A stretch of 64,000 nucleotides of DNA from Asanoa sp. WMMD1127 (GCF_029626225.1 NZ_JARUBP010000001.1:3472001-3536000), one strand, 5' to 3'. Shown: positions 8,648 through 16,902, counted from the first letter of the stretch. Numbers and translations are program-made. The notes: a model not told the origin generated them from the letters alone.

Positions 8648-9568
8648 GTGAAGGTCTGGATTCCGAATCCGAACGGCCGTGCGCTGCTGGGCGACGTGCC
8701 CGACGGGGTGACGCTGGAGATCGCCGAGCGGCCCGACAGCCTGCCGTCCGATCCGGCCGACCTGGAGTTCTGGGTGCCGCCGTTCCTCGCGCAGGCCGAC
8801 TCGGTGCGGCTCGCGGCCAAGATGCCCGCGCTGCGGGTGGTGCAGCTGCTCAGCGCCGGCGCCGACGCCTGGTACGGCCAGCTGCCGGCCGGCGTCAGCC
8901 TCCACGACGCCCGCGGCGTGCACGACTCGTCGACGGCCGAGTGGGTGCTCACCGCGATCCTGTCCTACCTGCGCGCTTTCCCCGGCTTCGCCCGCGCCCA
9001 GGCGCGCCACGACTGGGCGTACGCGGCCTACGCCCCCACCGACGAGCTCGCCGGCAAGCATGTGCTGATCGTCGGCGCCGGCTCGATCGGCGCGGCGGTC
9101 AAGGCCCGTCTCGCCCCGTTCGAGGTGACCGTGACCTCGGTCGCCCGGTCGGCCCGCGACGGCGTGCACGCGGTGTCGGAGCTGCCCGACCTGCTGCCGC
9201 ACGCCGACGTGGTCGTGGTGATCGTGCCGCTCACCGCCGAGACCCGCGGCCTGATCGACGCCGACTTCCTGGCCGCGATGAAGGACGGCGCGCTCCTGGT
9301 CAACGCCGCCCGCGGCCCGGTCGCCGACACCGCCGCCCTGGTCGACGCGGTGGCCACCGGCCGGATCGGCGCGGCCGTCGACGTGACCGAGCCCGAGCCG
9401 CTGCCGGCCGACCATCCGCTCTGGGACCTGCCGAACGTGTTGATCACCCCGCACGTGGCGGGTTCGGTGCGCGGCCTGCACCCCCGCGCCTACAAACTGG
9501 TCGGCGAACAACTCCGCCGGTACGCGGCCGGCGAGCCGTTGGTCAACGAGGTCGTCGGCGGCTACTGA
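8648..9568 (+). CDS. D-isomer-specific 2-hydroxyacid dehydrogenase
   Basis: 306 residues of the D-2-hydroxyacid dehydrogenase family, reducing a 2-oxoacid with NAD(P)H. The nucleotide-binding motif is VLIVGAGSIGAAV. The catalytic Arg lies in VNAARGPVADTAAL, the Glu in DVTEPEPLP, and the His in LITPHVAGS. The perfect -10 TAGCGT (8635-8640) ends 7 nt before the GTG at 8648, so this is taken as a leaderless start, although GTG 8639 is also in frame. The substrate is not evident. Confidence 0.9.
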   Translation: MKVWIPNPNGRALLGDVPDGVTLEIAERPDSLPSDPADLEFWVPPFLAQADSVRLAAKMPALRVVQLLSAGADAWYGQLPAGVSLHDARGVHDSSTAEWVLTAILSYLRAFPGFARAQARHDWAYAAYAPTDELAGKHVLIVGAGSIGAAVKARLAPFEVTVTSVARSARDGVHAVSELPDLLPHADVVVVIVPLTAETRGLIDADFLAAMKDGALLVNAARGPVADTAALVDAVATGRIGAAVDVTEPEPLPADHPLWDLPNVLITPHVAGSVRGLHPRAYKLVGEQLRRYAAGEPLVNEVVGGY

Positions 9569-9624
9569 CGGCGTATGTGCCGGTGGCCGCCGGTCGCTCG
9601 ATCGGGTGTGGTGCCGGGCTTGCT

Positions 9625-9696
9625 ACGCGGACCTGGCTCGAAGCGGAGCGAGATTTCCCCGGCGGGAGCGACGGTCGTGCGCCCGACGGACCCGGG
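9625..9696 (-). repeat. Dispersed intergenic repeat, copy C
   Basis: On the minus strand it reads CCCGGGTCCGTCGGGCGCAC, then GACCGTCGCTCCCGCCGG, then GCTCCGCTTCGAGCCAGGTC. It fills most of the 132-bp gap between two convergent genes. Confidence 0.8.
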
Positions 9697-9700
9697 TCCG

Positions 9701-10129
9701 TCAGGTGTTCTTCTGCCGGACGATCCCTTGGCCGCTGGCTTCGATGAGGCGGTTGACGTCGTCGCGGCGGACCGAGGAGAGCGTCACCGCGTAGCCGTCG
9801 CGGAGCAGGACCACCGCGCGCCCGCGGTCGTCGGTGGCCAGCTCGCGCACCTCTGACCAGGGGATTCGCTTGGTGCCGAGGAGGCCCCGGACGCGCAGGC
9901 CGCTGGCGTCGGCGTCGGTCCCGGAGCGCAGAACCCAGACAAAAACGGCGATCGGGATGAGCAGCAGAGGTACGAAGATCCACCGCACGTCGGAGCTCGG
10001 CTCGGTCACGTTCGTGTCGGACGGCAGGCTCGGCCCGAAGGCGATCGGGAGGATGCCGACGAAACCGATGAACGCGGCGATCAAGATCGACTGGTGTGGA
10101 CGGAAACGTACCCTGTTCATGTCGGCCAT
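9701..10129 (-). CDS. Small membrane protein with a PH-like domain
   Basis: 142 residues with two hydrophobic segments near the N-terminus (about residues 12-30 and 50-70), then a soluble ~80-residue region. That region, GLRVRGLLGTKRIPWSEVREL followed by RAVVLLRDGYAVTL, resembles the bacterial PH-like domain (bPH_6 type). It probably sits at the membrane with its domain in the cytoplasm. The ATG at 10129 is chosen because GGTGGG lies just upstream; ATG 10120 is possible. The role is unknown. It is divergent from the BNR-repeat gene, 56 bp away. Confidence 0.7.
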   Translation of the reverse strand: MADMNRVRFRPHQSILIAAFIGFVGILPIAFGPSLPSDTNVTEPSSDVRWIFVPLLLIPIAVFVWVLRSGTDADASGLRVRGLLGTKRIPWSEVRELATDDRGRAVVLLRDGYAVTLSSVRRDDVNRLIEASGQGIVRQKNT

Positions 10130-10185
10130 CTTCCCACCATCCGTGCGGGCACTTTCTGTCGGTGGTCGGGCGCATACTGTCGCCC

Positions 10186-11268
10186 ATGACCGTCCTCCTC
10201 GCGATCGGCACAAGCAAGGGTCTGTTCCTCGCGACCAGCGGCGACCGGTCCGCCTGGGAGATCAGCGGGCCGCACTTCCCGATGACATCGATCTACGCCG
10301 TGGGCATCGACCGGCGCCGGGCCACCCCGCGGCTCCTGGCCGGGGTCGACAGCTCCCATTTCGGCCCGAGCGTCGCGACCAGCGACGACCTGGGCAAGAC
10401 CTGGTCGGAGCCCGACCACGCTCCCGTCTCGTTCCCGGCTGACACCGACACCTCGTTGACCCGCGTCTGGCAGCTGGCCCCCGGTCCGGCCAGCGAGCCG
10501 GACGTGGTCTACGCGGGCACCCAGCCGTCGGCGCTGTTCCGTTCCGAAGACGGCGGGCAGACGTTCACGCTGGTCCGGTCGCTGTGGGACCACCCGCACC
10601 GGCCCGACTGGGGCGCCGGCTTCGGCGGCCAGGCGATCCACACGATCCTGCCGCACCCCGACGACCCGGCCCGGGTGCTGGTCGCGATGTCGACGGGCGG
10701 GGTCTACCGCACCGACGACGGCGGCGAGACCTGGTCGCCGGCCAACAAGGGCATCCGGGCCGGCTTCTTCCCCGATCCCTACCCGGAGTTCGGGCAGTGC
10801 GTCCACAAGGTGGCCCGCGACCCCGGCGACCCGGCCCGGCTCTACGCGCAGAACCACGGCGGCGTCTACCGCTCCGACGACGAGGGCGCGAGCTGGTCGT
10901 CGATCGCGGAGGGGCTACCCAGCGACTTCGGCTTCCCGGTGGTCACCCACCCCGACCGGCCGGCGACGCTCTGGACCTTCCCGCTGGCCGCCGACAGCGA
11001 CCGCTACCCGGTCGACTTCCGGTGCCGGGTCTTCCGCTCCACCGACGCCGGCGGTTCGTGGGAAGCGATGTCGGCGGGCCTCCCCACGGAGCCGTTCTAC
11101 CCGACCGTCCTGCGCGACGCGATGTGCACCGACGACGCCACCCCGGGCGGCGTCTATTTCGGCACGCGGTCCGGTGAGGTCTGGGCGAGCCGCGACGAGG
11201 GCGAGTCGTGGGCGCGGGTGGCGAGCCACCTACCCGACGTGCTGTCGGTCAAGGCGGCCGCCCTATGA
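10186..11268 (+). CDS. BNR/sialidase-like beta-propeller protein
   Basis: 360 residues made of Asp-box repeats: SDDLGKTW, SEDGGQTF, TDDGGETW, SDDEGASW, STDAGGSW and SRDEGESW, about one per propeller blade. There is no signal peptide, so it is probably cytoplasmic, unlike true sialidases. No sialidase FRIP or Arg-triad is seen, so catalysis should not be assumed. TACTGT ends 5 nt before the ATG, suggesting a leaderless mRNA. Its stop overlaps the start of a MoaD/ThiS-like gene (ATGA), which points to a joint function that I cannot name. Confidence 0.85.
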   Translation: MTVLLAIGTSKGLFLATSGDRSAWEISGPHFPMTSIYAVGIDRRRATPRLLAGVDSSHFGPSVATSDDLGKTWSEPDHAPVSFPADTDTSLTRVWQLAPGPASEPDVVYAGTQPSALFRSEDGGQTFTLVRSLWDHPHRPDWGAGFGGQAIHTILPHPDDPARVLVAMSTGGVYRTDDGGETWSPANKGIRAGFFPDPYPEFGQCVHKVARDPGDPARLYAQNHGGVYRSDDEGASWSSIAEGLPSDFGFPVVTHPDRPATLWTFPLAADSDRYPVDFRCRVFRSTDAGGSWEAMSAGLPTEPFYPTVLRDAMCTDDATPGGVYFGTRSGEVWASRDEGESWARVASHLPDVLSVKAAAL

Positions 11269-11543
11269 CGGTGACGATCCTGTTGCCGGGGGTGCTGCGG
11301 GCCGAGGCCGCGGGGCAGAGCCGGCTGACGGTCGACGCGTCGGGGTCCGTGCGCGCGGTCCTCGACGCGGTGGCCGCCGACTGGCCGCGCCTGGAGCGAC
11401 GGCTGCGTGACGAGCGGGGCGATCTGCGGCGCTACGTCAACATCTACGTCGACGGTGACGACTGCCGTCGATCGGGCGGGCTCGACGCCCCGGTCCCTGC
11501 CGGCGCCGAGATCCAGGTGCTGCCTTCGGTCGCGGGCGGCTGA
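11265..11543 (+). CDS. MoaD/ThiS-family ubiquitin-like sulfur carrier
   Basis: 92 residues with the beta-grasp pattern of MoaD/ThiS and an exact C-terminal Gly-Gly (LPSVAGG) that would be adenylated and thiocarboxylated by an E1-like enzyme. The segments VTILLPGVLR, VRAVLDAV and VNIYVDGDD fit the fold. The ATG overlaps the stop of the upstream BNR-repeat gene by four bases, so translation is coupled. No moaE, thiG or E1-like gene is nearby, so the sulfur acceptor is unknown. Confidence 0.85.
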   Translation: MTVTILLPGVLRAEAAGQSRLTVDASGSVRAVLDAVAADWPRLERRLRDERGDLRRYVNIYVDGDDCRRSGGLDAPVPAGAEIQVLPSVAGG

Positions 11544-11559
11544 GGAACGGCGGCACGCC

Positions 11560-11730
11560 GGTCTGTGGCCGGCGTGCGGCCCCGACGTGCCGGCCTGTGG
11601 CCGCCGTCCCAACGAGCTTGTGGCCGGCGTGCTGTCCCGACGAGCCGGCCTGTGTGGCCGGCGTGCCGACGAGCTTGTGGCCGGCGTGCTGTCCCGACGA
11701 GCCGGCCCTTTGTGGCCGGCGTGCCGACGA
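11560..11730. repeat. 57-bp tandem repeat (about three units) downstream of the MoaD-like gene
   Basis: Units start at ACGAGCTTGTGGCCGGCGTG at 11612 and 11669, 57 bp apart, and the next begins degenerately at 11727. A third, diverged unit precedes them from about 11560. Each unit contains GTGGCCGGCGTGC twice. The period equals 19 codons, but no reading frame here has a convincing start or homology. It fills most of the spacer before the VOC gene. Confidence 0.8.
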
Positions 11731-11790
11731 GTCTGGGGTCGTGCGCGTTTCTTCCAATACGGGCCCTGTCGGCGGCGGGACGATGGCGGC

Positions 11791-12183
11791 ATGGAACTCG
11801 TGACTGAAGTGATCCCGCGCCTCGTGGTTGCGGATGGAGCCGGCGCCGTCGACTTCTACCAGCGGGCGCTCGGCGCCGCCGAAGGGAAGCGCTACACCGA
11901 CGACGACGGCCGGATCGTCCACACGGAACTCACCATCGGCAGCTCGCGGATCCACCTCAAGGAGCAGGGCGACGGCGACCCCGCCCCGACGTCGCTCGGC
12001 GGCACGCCCGTGATCATGCATCTCGGTGTCACCGACGCCGACGCGGTGGCGAAGGCGCTCGTCGACGCCGGCGCGACGGTGGTCTTTCCGGTGGCCGACC
12101 ACGGCTACGGGCTGAAGGATGGCCGGGTCGCCGACCCGTACGGACATCTCTGGATCGTGTCCGAACCCATCGTCGAGGCATAG
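11791..12183 (+). CDS. VOC-superfamily (glyoxalase/PhnB-like) protein
   Basis: 130 residues with paired beta-alpha-beta-beta-beta modules: PRLVVADGAGAVDFYQRALG at the start, HTELTIGSSRIHL, then MHLGVTDADAVAKALVDAGA and DGRVADPYGHLWIVS at the end. This is the PhnB/glyoxalase-like fold. The typical metal-ligand pattern is only partly clear. It may be a small-molecule binding or resistance-type protein. The start ATG is chosen by alignment to the family N-terminus; no clear ribosome site is seen. Confidence 0.85.
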   Translation: MELVTEVIPRLVVADGAGAVDFYQRALGAAEGKRYTDDDGRIVHTELTIGSSRIHLKEQGDGDPAPTSLGGTPVIMHLGVTDADAVAKALVDAGATVVFPVADHGYGLKDGRVADPYGHLWIVSEPIVEA

Positions 12184-12195
12184 GGGGTGCCGGCA

Positions 12196-12306
12196 CCCCG
12201 CCGGGCCCAGACGGCGTCCGACCGCACGCGGAGGTGGGCCGGATTCAACACAGGTATCCGACCCACCTCGGCGCACGCCCCGACGCCGTCTGGACCTCGC
12301 CGGGGC
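12196..12306. repeat. Long imperfect inverted repeat (arms of about 50 bp)
   Basis: The left arm 12196-12246 and the right arm 12254-12306 are largely complementary, including the exact pair CCAGACGGCGTC / GACGCCGTCTGG. They are separated by a short loop around 12247-12253. It lies 12 bp after the VOC stop. It would form a very long hairpin in RNA; it lacks a T-run, so simple termination is not obvious. Otherwise the 232-bp spacer holds only the promoter of the next gene. Confidence 0.7.
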
Positions 12307-12415
12307 ACCACCCTGATCCACCAGACACCCCCTGACCCGGAACCGCGCGACCACGACGGGGCTCCGTTGATGCGTGCACACCGTCTTGTCAGGGAGCCCC
12401 GCTAGGCTTTGCCGG

Positions 12416-13603
12416 GTGACGGGCCATCCCTCGTTCCGCCGACGCCGACGCCGCGGGTTTGCCGGCGTGGTCGTGGCTGCGTTGTTGTTCGCCGGTGGCT
12501 GCGCGTTCGGGCCGCCCGAGCCCGACGCGGCCGGCAAGCCGCCCAACCTGCCGACACCGTCGACCGACCCGTCGAAGTCCAGCGGGGGCGGCCTCGACCA
12601 GTCGATCGCCGTCTCGGTCGTCGCCAAGGGGCTCGAGGTGCCGTGGGGCATCGCGTTCCTGCCTGACGGTGCCGCCTTGGTGACCGAGCGCGACACCGCG
12701 CGGATCGTCAAGGTGGGTCCCGAGTCCGACAACAACGGCCTCAAGGTGACTCCGGTGCAGACGTTGGCGGCGGTCGACGCCCAAGGCGAGGGCGGGCTGA
12801 TGGGTATCGCCGTGTCACCGAAGTACGAAACCGACAAATCCATATTTGTCTACTACTCCACCACCGAGGACAACCGGATCGCCAAGCTGACGCTGGGCGG
12901 CGAGCCCAAGCCGATCGTCACCGGCATCCCCCTCTCCGGCATCCACAACGGCGGCCGGCTCGGCTTCGGCCCCGACGGCTTCCTCTACGCCACCACCGGC
13001 GACGCCTCCGAGCGCGGGCTCGCCCAGGACAAGGCCAGCCTCGGCGGCAAGATCCTCCGGATGACCGCCGACGGCAAGCCCGCGCCCGGCAATCCGTACC
13101 CCAACTCGCTCGTCTGGTCGATGGGCCACCGCAACGTGCAGGGCATCGCCTGGGACGCGGGCAAGCGGCTGTGGGCGACCGAGTTCGGGCAGAGCACCTG
13201 GGACGAGATCAACTTGATCCAGCCCGGCAAGAACTACGGCTGGCCGACGGTGGAGGGCAAGGCCGACGGCGCTGACGCAGGCACGTTCGTCGACCCGCTC
13301 GTCACCTGGCCGACCAACGAGTCGTCGTGCTCCGGCGCGGCGATCATCGACCGGGTGCTGGTCGCGGCCTGCCTACGCGGCGAGCGGCTGTGGGCGATGG
13401 AGCTGACCGAGTCCGGCACGATCCTCGGGGCGCCGCGCCCGCTGTTGCAGGGGGAATACGGCCGGCTGCGGGCCGCCGTCGCGGCGCCCGACGGCTCGTT
13501 GTGGATCAGCACCTCCAACAAGGACGGGCGCGGCGACCCCGGGCCCGACGACGACCGCATCCTCCGGCTCGTCTTCTCCGGCGGCGGCGCGGGAAAGAGT
13601 TGA
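12416..13603 (+). CDS. PQQ-dependent sugar (aldose) dehydrogenase-like lipoprotein
   Basis: 395 residues of the soluble glucose/aldose sugar dehydrogenase family (YliI-like beta-propeller), oxidising sugars with PQQ outside the cell. A basic N-terminus, a hydrophobic run and the lipobox LFAGGC predict a lipoprotein. Family motifs include [53 protein letters not shown] and [17 protein letters not shown]. The -10 TAGGCT (12403-12408) ends 7 nt before the GTG, supporting this leaderless start. PQQ binding is known for family members; no pqq genes are visible here. Confidence 0.9.
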   Translation: MTGHPSFRRRRRRGFAGVVVAALLFAGGCAFGPPEPDAAGKPPNLPTPSTDPSKSSGGGLDQSIAVSVVAKGLEVPWGIAFLPDGAALVTERDTARIVKVGPESDNNGLKVTPVQTLAAVDAQGEGGLMGIAVSPKYETDKSIFVYYSTTEDNRIAKLTLGGEPKPIVTGIPLSGIHNGGRLGFGPDGFLYATTGDASERGLAQDKASLGGKILRMTADGKPAPGNPYPNSLVWSMGHRNVQGIAWDAGKRLWATEFGQSTWDEINLIQPGKNYGWPTVEGKADGADAGTFVDPLVTWPTNESSCSGAAIIDRVLVAACLRGERLWAMELTESGTILGAPRPLLQGEYGRLRAAVAAPDGSLWISTSNKDGRGDPGPDDDRILRLVFSGGGAGKS

Positions 13604-13633
13604 CCGCGCCGCGGGCGGGTAAAGATGGATCAC

Positions 13634-15226
13634 GTGACTGAGGAGGGCGAGGCGAAGCCGTCGCGGCGGGCCAGGGTGTGGTCGACCGTCCGGCGGGGCG
13701 CCCGTTCCGGTTTCACCCGGCGCACCGGCGTGCTGTTCGCGGTCCTCGGCGTCGCCCTCGTCGGCCTGATCATCGGCGTGCTGCTCGGCGCCCGGGCACA
13801 GACCGACATCGGCCCGTTCCAGGCGGAGATGTCGGTGCGCCCGGCGGCCAGCGGTGAGACCGAGGTGGTCGTGCCGCCGCTGGGCGCCCTGCACCTCGAC
13901 AGCCACGACGGGCCGCTGCGGCTGACGGTCCGGCTCGGCGCCCTCGACCAGGGCCGCACCCAGGCACTGATCAGCGACCCGTCCGGCATCACGCGGGCCA
14001 GCCAGACCGTCGTCGACGATCTGCAGGACGGCCTGCTGCGCCTCGGCTTCCGTACGGTCGCCGTCTCGATCCTCGGCGCCGTCGTCATCGGGCTGCTGGT
14101 CTTCCGCAGCACGCGCCGCGCGGCCTGGTGCGGCGGCGTCGCGATGCTGGTCACCGCCGGCACGTTCGGCATCGCGGCCGGCACGCTCAAACCGGATTCG
14201 ATCGAGCAGCCGAGGTACGAGGGCCTCCTGGTCAACGCGCCCGCCATCGTCGGTGACGCGCGGCGGATCGCGCAGGACTACGGCAAGTACGCCGAGCAGC
14301 TCAAAGCCATCGTCGCCAACGTCAGCCGGATCTACACGACGGTCAACAAGCTGCCGATCTACGAGCAGGTCGACGGCGGCATCCGCATCCTGCACGTCTC
14401 CGACCTGCACCTGAACCCGTCGGCCTGGCCCACGATCCGCACGGTGGTCGAGCAGTTCGACATCGACGCGGTGATCGACACGGGCGACATCACCGACTGG
14501 GGCTCCGAGCCGGAAGCCAACTACGTCGGCTCGATCTCGCTCCTCGGCGTCCCCTACGTCTACATCCGCGGCAACCACGACTCCGCCGTCACCGCCGCCG
14601 CCGTGGGCCGCCAGCGCGGCGCAGTCGTACTCCAGAACCAGGTCGTCGACGTCGCCGGCCTCCGCATCGCCGGCATCGGCGACCCGCGCTTCACCCCCGA
14701 CAAGGAGACCTCCCCGGCCGGCTCGGGAAGATCACGACAGGTCATCGAGCAGGTGTACGACGCCGGCGCCCGACTGGCGACCACCATCCGGGCGAGCGGC
14801 AAACCGGCCGACGTGTGCCTGGTGCACGACCCGGAGTCGGCGCCGGCCCTCAACGGCGTCTGCCCGACGATCCTGGCGGGCCACATCCACCACCGCGAGG
14901 TCCGCGCGCTCCCGTCGGCGCCGGGCATCACGAAACCCAGCCGCGTGCTGGTCGAAGGCTCGACCGGGGGAGCGGGCCTGCGCGGCCTGGAAGGCGAGCA
15001 GCCGACGCCGCTGCAGATGTCGGTCCTCTACTTCGACGACGCGAAAACCCTGCAGGCGTACGACGACATCCAGCTCGGCGGCACCGGCCAGGCCCAGGTC
15101 ACCCTCAACCGCACCGTGATCGCCCGCCCATCCCCGACGGGCCCGCCGTCACCGACCCCCACGCTGCCGACCCCGACCCCCACCGCCACCACACCACCGC
15201 CGACGCCAACCCCGCAGGGCGACTGA
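13634..15226 (+). CDS. Membrane-anchored calcineurin-like metallophosphoesterase
   Basis: 530 residues. Hydrophobic segments near residues 30-50, 140-160 and 165-185 anchor it. The metal-dependent phosphoesterase core follows: VSDLHLN, DTGDITDWG, IRGNHDS, LVHDP and GHIHH, with all metal ligands of the family in order. The C-terminus is a Pro/Thr-rich low-complexity tail (PTPTPTATTPPP). The catalytic domain is probably extracellular. AAAGAT ends 6 nt before the GTG at 13634; an ATG at 13625 overlaps that -10, so the GTG is preferred. The substrate is unknown. Confidence 0.88.
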   Translation: MTEEGEAKPSRRARVWSTVRRGARSGFTRRTGVLFAVLGVALVGLIIGVLLGARAQTDIGPFQAEMSVRPAASGETEVVVPPLGALHLDSHDGPLRLTVRLGALDQGRTQALISDPSGITRASQTVVDDLQDGLLRLGFRTVAVSILGAVVIGLLVFRSTRRAAWCGGVAMLVTAGTFGIAAGTLKPDSIEQPRYEGLLVNAPAIVGDARRIAQDYGKYAEQLKAIVANVSRIYTTVNKLPIYEQVDGGIRILHVSDLHLNPSAWPTIRTVVEQFDIDAVIDTGDITDWGSEPEANYVGSISLLGVPYVYIRGNHDSAVTAAAVGRQRGAVVLQNQVVDVAGLRIAGIGDPRFTPDKETSPAGSGRSRQVIEQVYDAGARLATTIRASGKPADVCLVHDPESAPALNGVCPTILAGHIHHREVRALPSAPGITKPSRVLVEGSTGGAGLRGLEGEQPTPLQMSVLYFDDAKTLQAYDDIQLGGTGQAQVTLNRTVIARPSPTGPPSPTPTLPTPTPTATTPPPTPTPQGD

Positions 15227-15254
15227 CCGGACCGGTGGTGCAGAGCGACCGAGC

Positions 15255-15271
15255 GGCGGCAGCACGCCGCC
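15255..15271. terminator. Hairpin between convergent phosphoesterase gene and glyA
   Basis: GGCGGC and GCCGCC arms around AGCAC in the 63-bp gap between two convergent stops. There is no T-run, as is common in GC-rich actinobacteria. It could serve both genes. Confidence 0.5.
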
Positions 15272-15289
15272 GCCCGGCCGTTGCTCGGA

Positions 15290-16558
15290 TCAGGCGGCGC
15301 GGTAGCCCGGCATCGGGAACGCGGCGAGCAGGTCGCGGACCTCTCCGGCGACGCGTTCGATCGACGCCTCGTCGTCCTTGAGCGCCGCCGTCACGGCCTC
15401 GTCCATCCACGCCGCCACCTGGGGCATGTGCTCCTCGGTGAGGCCGCGCGTGGTCAGCGCCGCGGTGCCCAGCCGGATGCCGGACGGGTCGAACGGCTTG
15501 CGGGTGTCGAACGGCACCGTGTTGTAGTTGAGCTCGATGCCCGCCCGGTCGAGGGCCTGGGCGGCGGGCTTGCCGCCGATGCCCTTGCTGGTCAGGTCGG
15601 CGAGGATCAGGTGGTTGTCGGTGCCGCCGGAGATCAGCGTGAAGCCGTGCCCGGTCAGCGCCGCCGCCAGCGCCTTGGCGTTGGCGACGACCTGGTGGGC
15701 GTACCGGCGGAAGTCTTCCGTCGCCGCCTCCCGCAGCGCGACCGCGATGGCCGCGGTCGTGTGGTTGTGCGGACCGCCCTGCAGCCCGGGGAAGACCGCC
15801 TTGTCGATCGCCGTCGCGTGCTCGGCGGTCGTCATGATCATGGCGCCGCGCGGGCCGCGGAGGGTCTTGTGGGTGGTCGTGGTGATCACGTCGGCGTGGC
15901 CGACCGGCGACGGGTGGGCGCCGCCCGCGATCAGGCCCGCGATGTGCGCGATGTCGGCGACCAGGACGGCGCCGACCTCGCGGGCGATCTCGGCGAAGCC
16001 CGGGAAATCAATGGTCCGGGGTACGGCGGTGCCGCCGCAGAAGATCACCTTGGGCCGCTCGGCGCGGGCGAGGTCGCGTACCTCGTCGAGGTCGATCCGG
16101 CCCGTCTCCTGGCTGACGTTGTAGCGCACCGGGTTGAACCACTTGCCGGTCGCCGAGACCGACCAGCCGTGGGTGAGGTGCCCGCCCATCGGCAGCGACA
16201 TCCCCATCACCGTGTCGCCCGGCTGCAGGAACGCCAGGTAGACGGCGAGGTTGGCGGGCGAGCCCGAGTAGGGCTGGACATTGGCGTGGTCGACGCCGAA
16301 GACGCTCTTGGCCCGGTCGATCGCCAGCGTCTCGATCGGGTCGATCAGCTGCTGGCCCTCGTAGTAGCGCTTCCCCGCGTACCCCTCGCTGTATTTGTTG
16401 GTCAGCACCGTGGAGCTCGCCTCGAGCACCGCCTCCGACACGTAGTTCTCGGAAGCGATCATCCGCAGCTTGTCGTGCTGGCGCGTGGCCTCGGCCTCGA
16501 TCAGTGCGGCCAGGTCGGGGTCTTCGGCGGTCAGGTGGGGGATCGGTGGCACGTGCAC
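15290..16558 (-). CDS. glyA: Serine hydroxymethyltransferase
   Basis: 422 residues, a full-length SHMT converting serine and tetrahydrofolate to glycine and 5,10-methylene-THF with PLP. The PLP lysine lies in VITTTTHKTLRGPRG. ASENYVSEAV, the GSPANLAVYLAF region and HLTHGWSVS are also typical. The GTG at 16558 is chosen because AGGAG lies 5 nt before it and because upstream in-frame codons would run into the riboswitch. A ZTP-type riboswitch precedes it, linking one-carbon supply to ZMP/ZTP, the signals of folate shortage. Confidence 0.95.
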   Translation of the reverse strand: MHVPPIPHLTAEDPDLAALIEAEATRQHDKLRMIASENYVSEAVLEASSTVLTNKYSEGYAGKRYYEGQQLIDPIETLAIDRAKSVFGVDHANVQPYSGSPANLAVYLAFLQPGDTVMGMSLPMGGHLTHGWSVSATGKWFNPVRYNVSQETGRIDLDEVRDLARAERPKVIFCGGTAVPRTIDFPGFAEIAREVGAVLVADIAHIAGLIAGGAHPSPVGHADVITTTTHKTLRGPRGAMIMTTAEHATAIDKAVFPGLQGGPHNHTTAAIAVALREAATEDFRRYAHQVVANAKALAAALTGHGFTLISGGTDNHLILADLTSKGIGGKPAAQALDRAGIELNYNTVPFDTRKPFDPSGIRLGTAALTTRGLTEEHMPQVAAWMDEAVTAALKDDEASIERVAGEVRDLLAAFPMPGYRAA

Positions 16559-16588
16559 GTCGTCTCCTGAAGATCTGACGAACACCAC

Positions 16589-16668
16589 ACCCAGGCGCGC
16601 GGTGCGGCGTTGCCTGCGGTCGCTCCCCGGTGGTCAGTTCCACCTCGCTGCGCCAGTCGCGAGTACCC
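16589..16668 (-). promoter_or_regulatory. ZTP (pfl) riboswitch upstream of glyA
   Basis: On the minus strand the leader reads CTCGCGACTGGCG, then GAGGTGGAACTGACCACCG, then GGGGAGCGACCG and after a variable hairpin GCGCGCCTGGGTGT. These blocks match, from memory, the conserved parts of the pfl motif (GACUGGCG, the GGUGGA/CCACCGGGGAGCG junction, and CGCCUGGG). The RNA ends about 30 nt before the glyA start. pfl RNAs bind ZMP or ZTP and usually turn on one-carbon and purine genes. A covariance-model search would be decisive. Confidence 0.85.
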
Positions 16669-16730
16669 GGAAATGCTAACCGAGCGGGCCGCCCCGCAGC
16701 CGCCCGCAACCAAGGCATCGAAGACGGCAA

Positions 16731-16746
16731 AAGCAACCGGTTAAGT
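16731..16746. promoter_or_regulatory. Candidate LacI-family operator O1 (upstream site)
   Basis: AAGCAACCGGTTAAGT carries the palindromic core AACCGGTT and the right half of ACTTAACCGGTTAAGT. It lies 106 bp centre-to-centre upstream of O2, near ten helical turns. It probably binds the LacI-type protein encoded at 22.5-23.5 kb. Confidence 0.6.
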
Positions 16747-16804
16747 GGGTGCGCTCCCATTCGGGTGCCTGCGAGGACTTGGGGCAGGCATGGGAGCGCT
16801 CTTG
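16746..16804. promoter_or_regulatory. Two CebR/CelR-type boxes
   Basis: TGGGTGCGCTCCCA (16746-16759, one mismatch) and TGGGAGCGCTCTTG (16791-16804, three mismatches) match the operator TGGGAGCGCTCCCA known for CebR/CelR repressors of cellulose use in actinobacteria. The second overlaps the -35 box. They suggest a second LacI-family regulator, not encoded here, also controls the transporter operon. Confidence 0.65.
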
Positions 16805-16852
16805 ACGAAGGCATATTCGCGTGTTTCAGTGTGTCTACTTATCCGGTTAAGT
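16802..16852 (+). promoter_or_regulatory. Promoter and operator O2 of the sugar ABC transporter operon
   Basis: TTGACG (16802-16807), a 17-bp spacer and TTCAGT (16825-16830) form a likely promoter. Seven bases after it lies ACTTATCCGGTTAAGT (16837-16852), an almost perfect palindrome. The same 12-base left part, ACTTATCCGGTT, recurs 7 bp after the -10 of the GH2 gene promoter. Binding there would block early transcription. Confidence 0.7.
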
Positions 16853-16902
16853 GATCTACCTAACATCGCACGTCGAAGCTCCCTGCTCGGAGGAGGACGG
16901 CA

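Noticed and set aside
10186-11268. Secreted sialidase
   Set aside because: Asp-box repeats alone do not make a sialidase; there is no signal peptide or Arg triad.
11560-11730. Possible CRISPR array
   Set aside because: The units are contiguous with no unique spacers and no cas genes are present. The same holds for 41436-41815.
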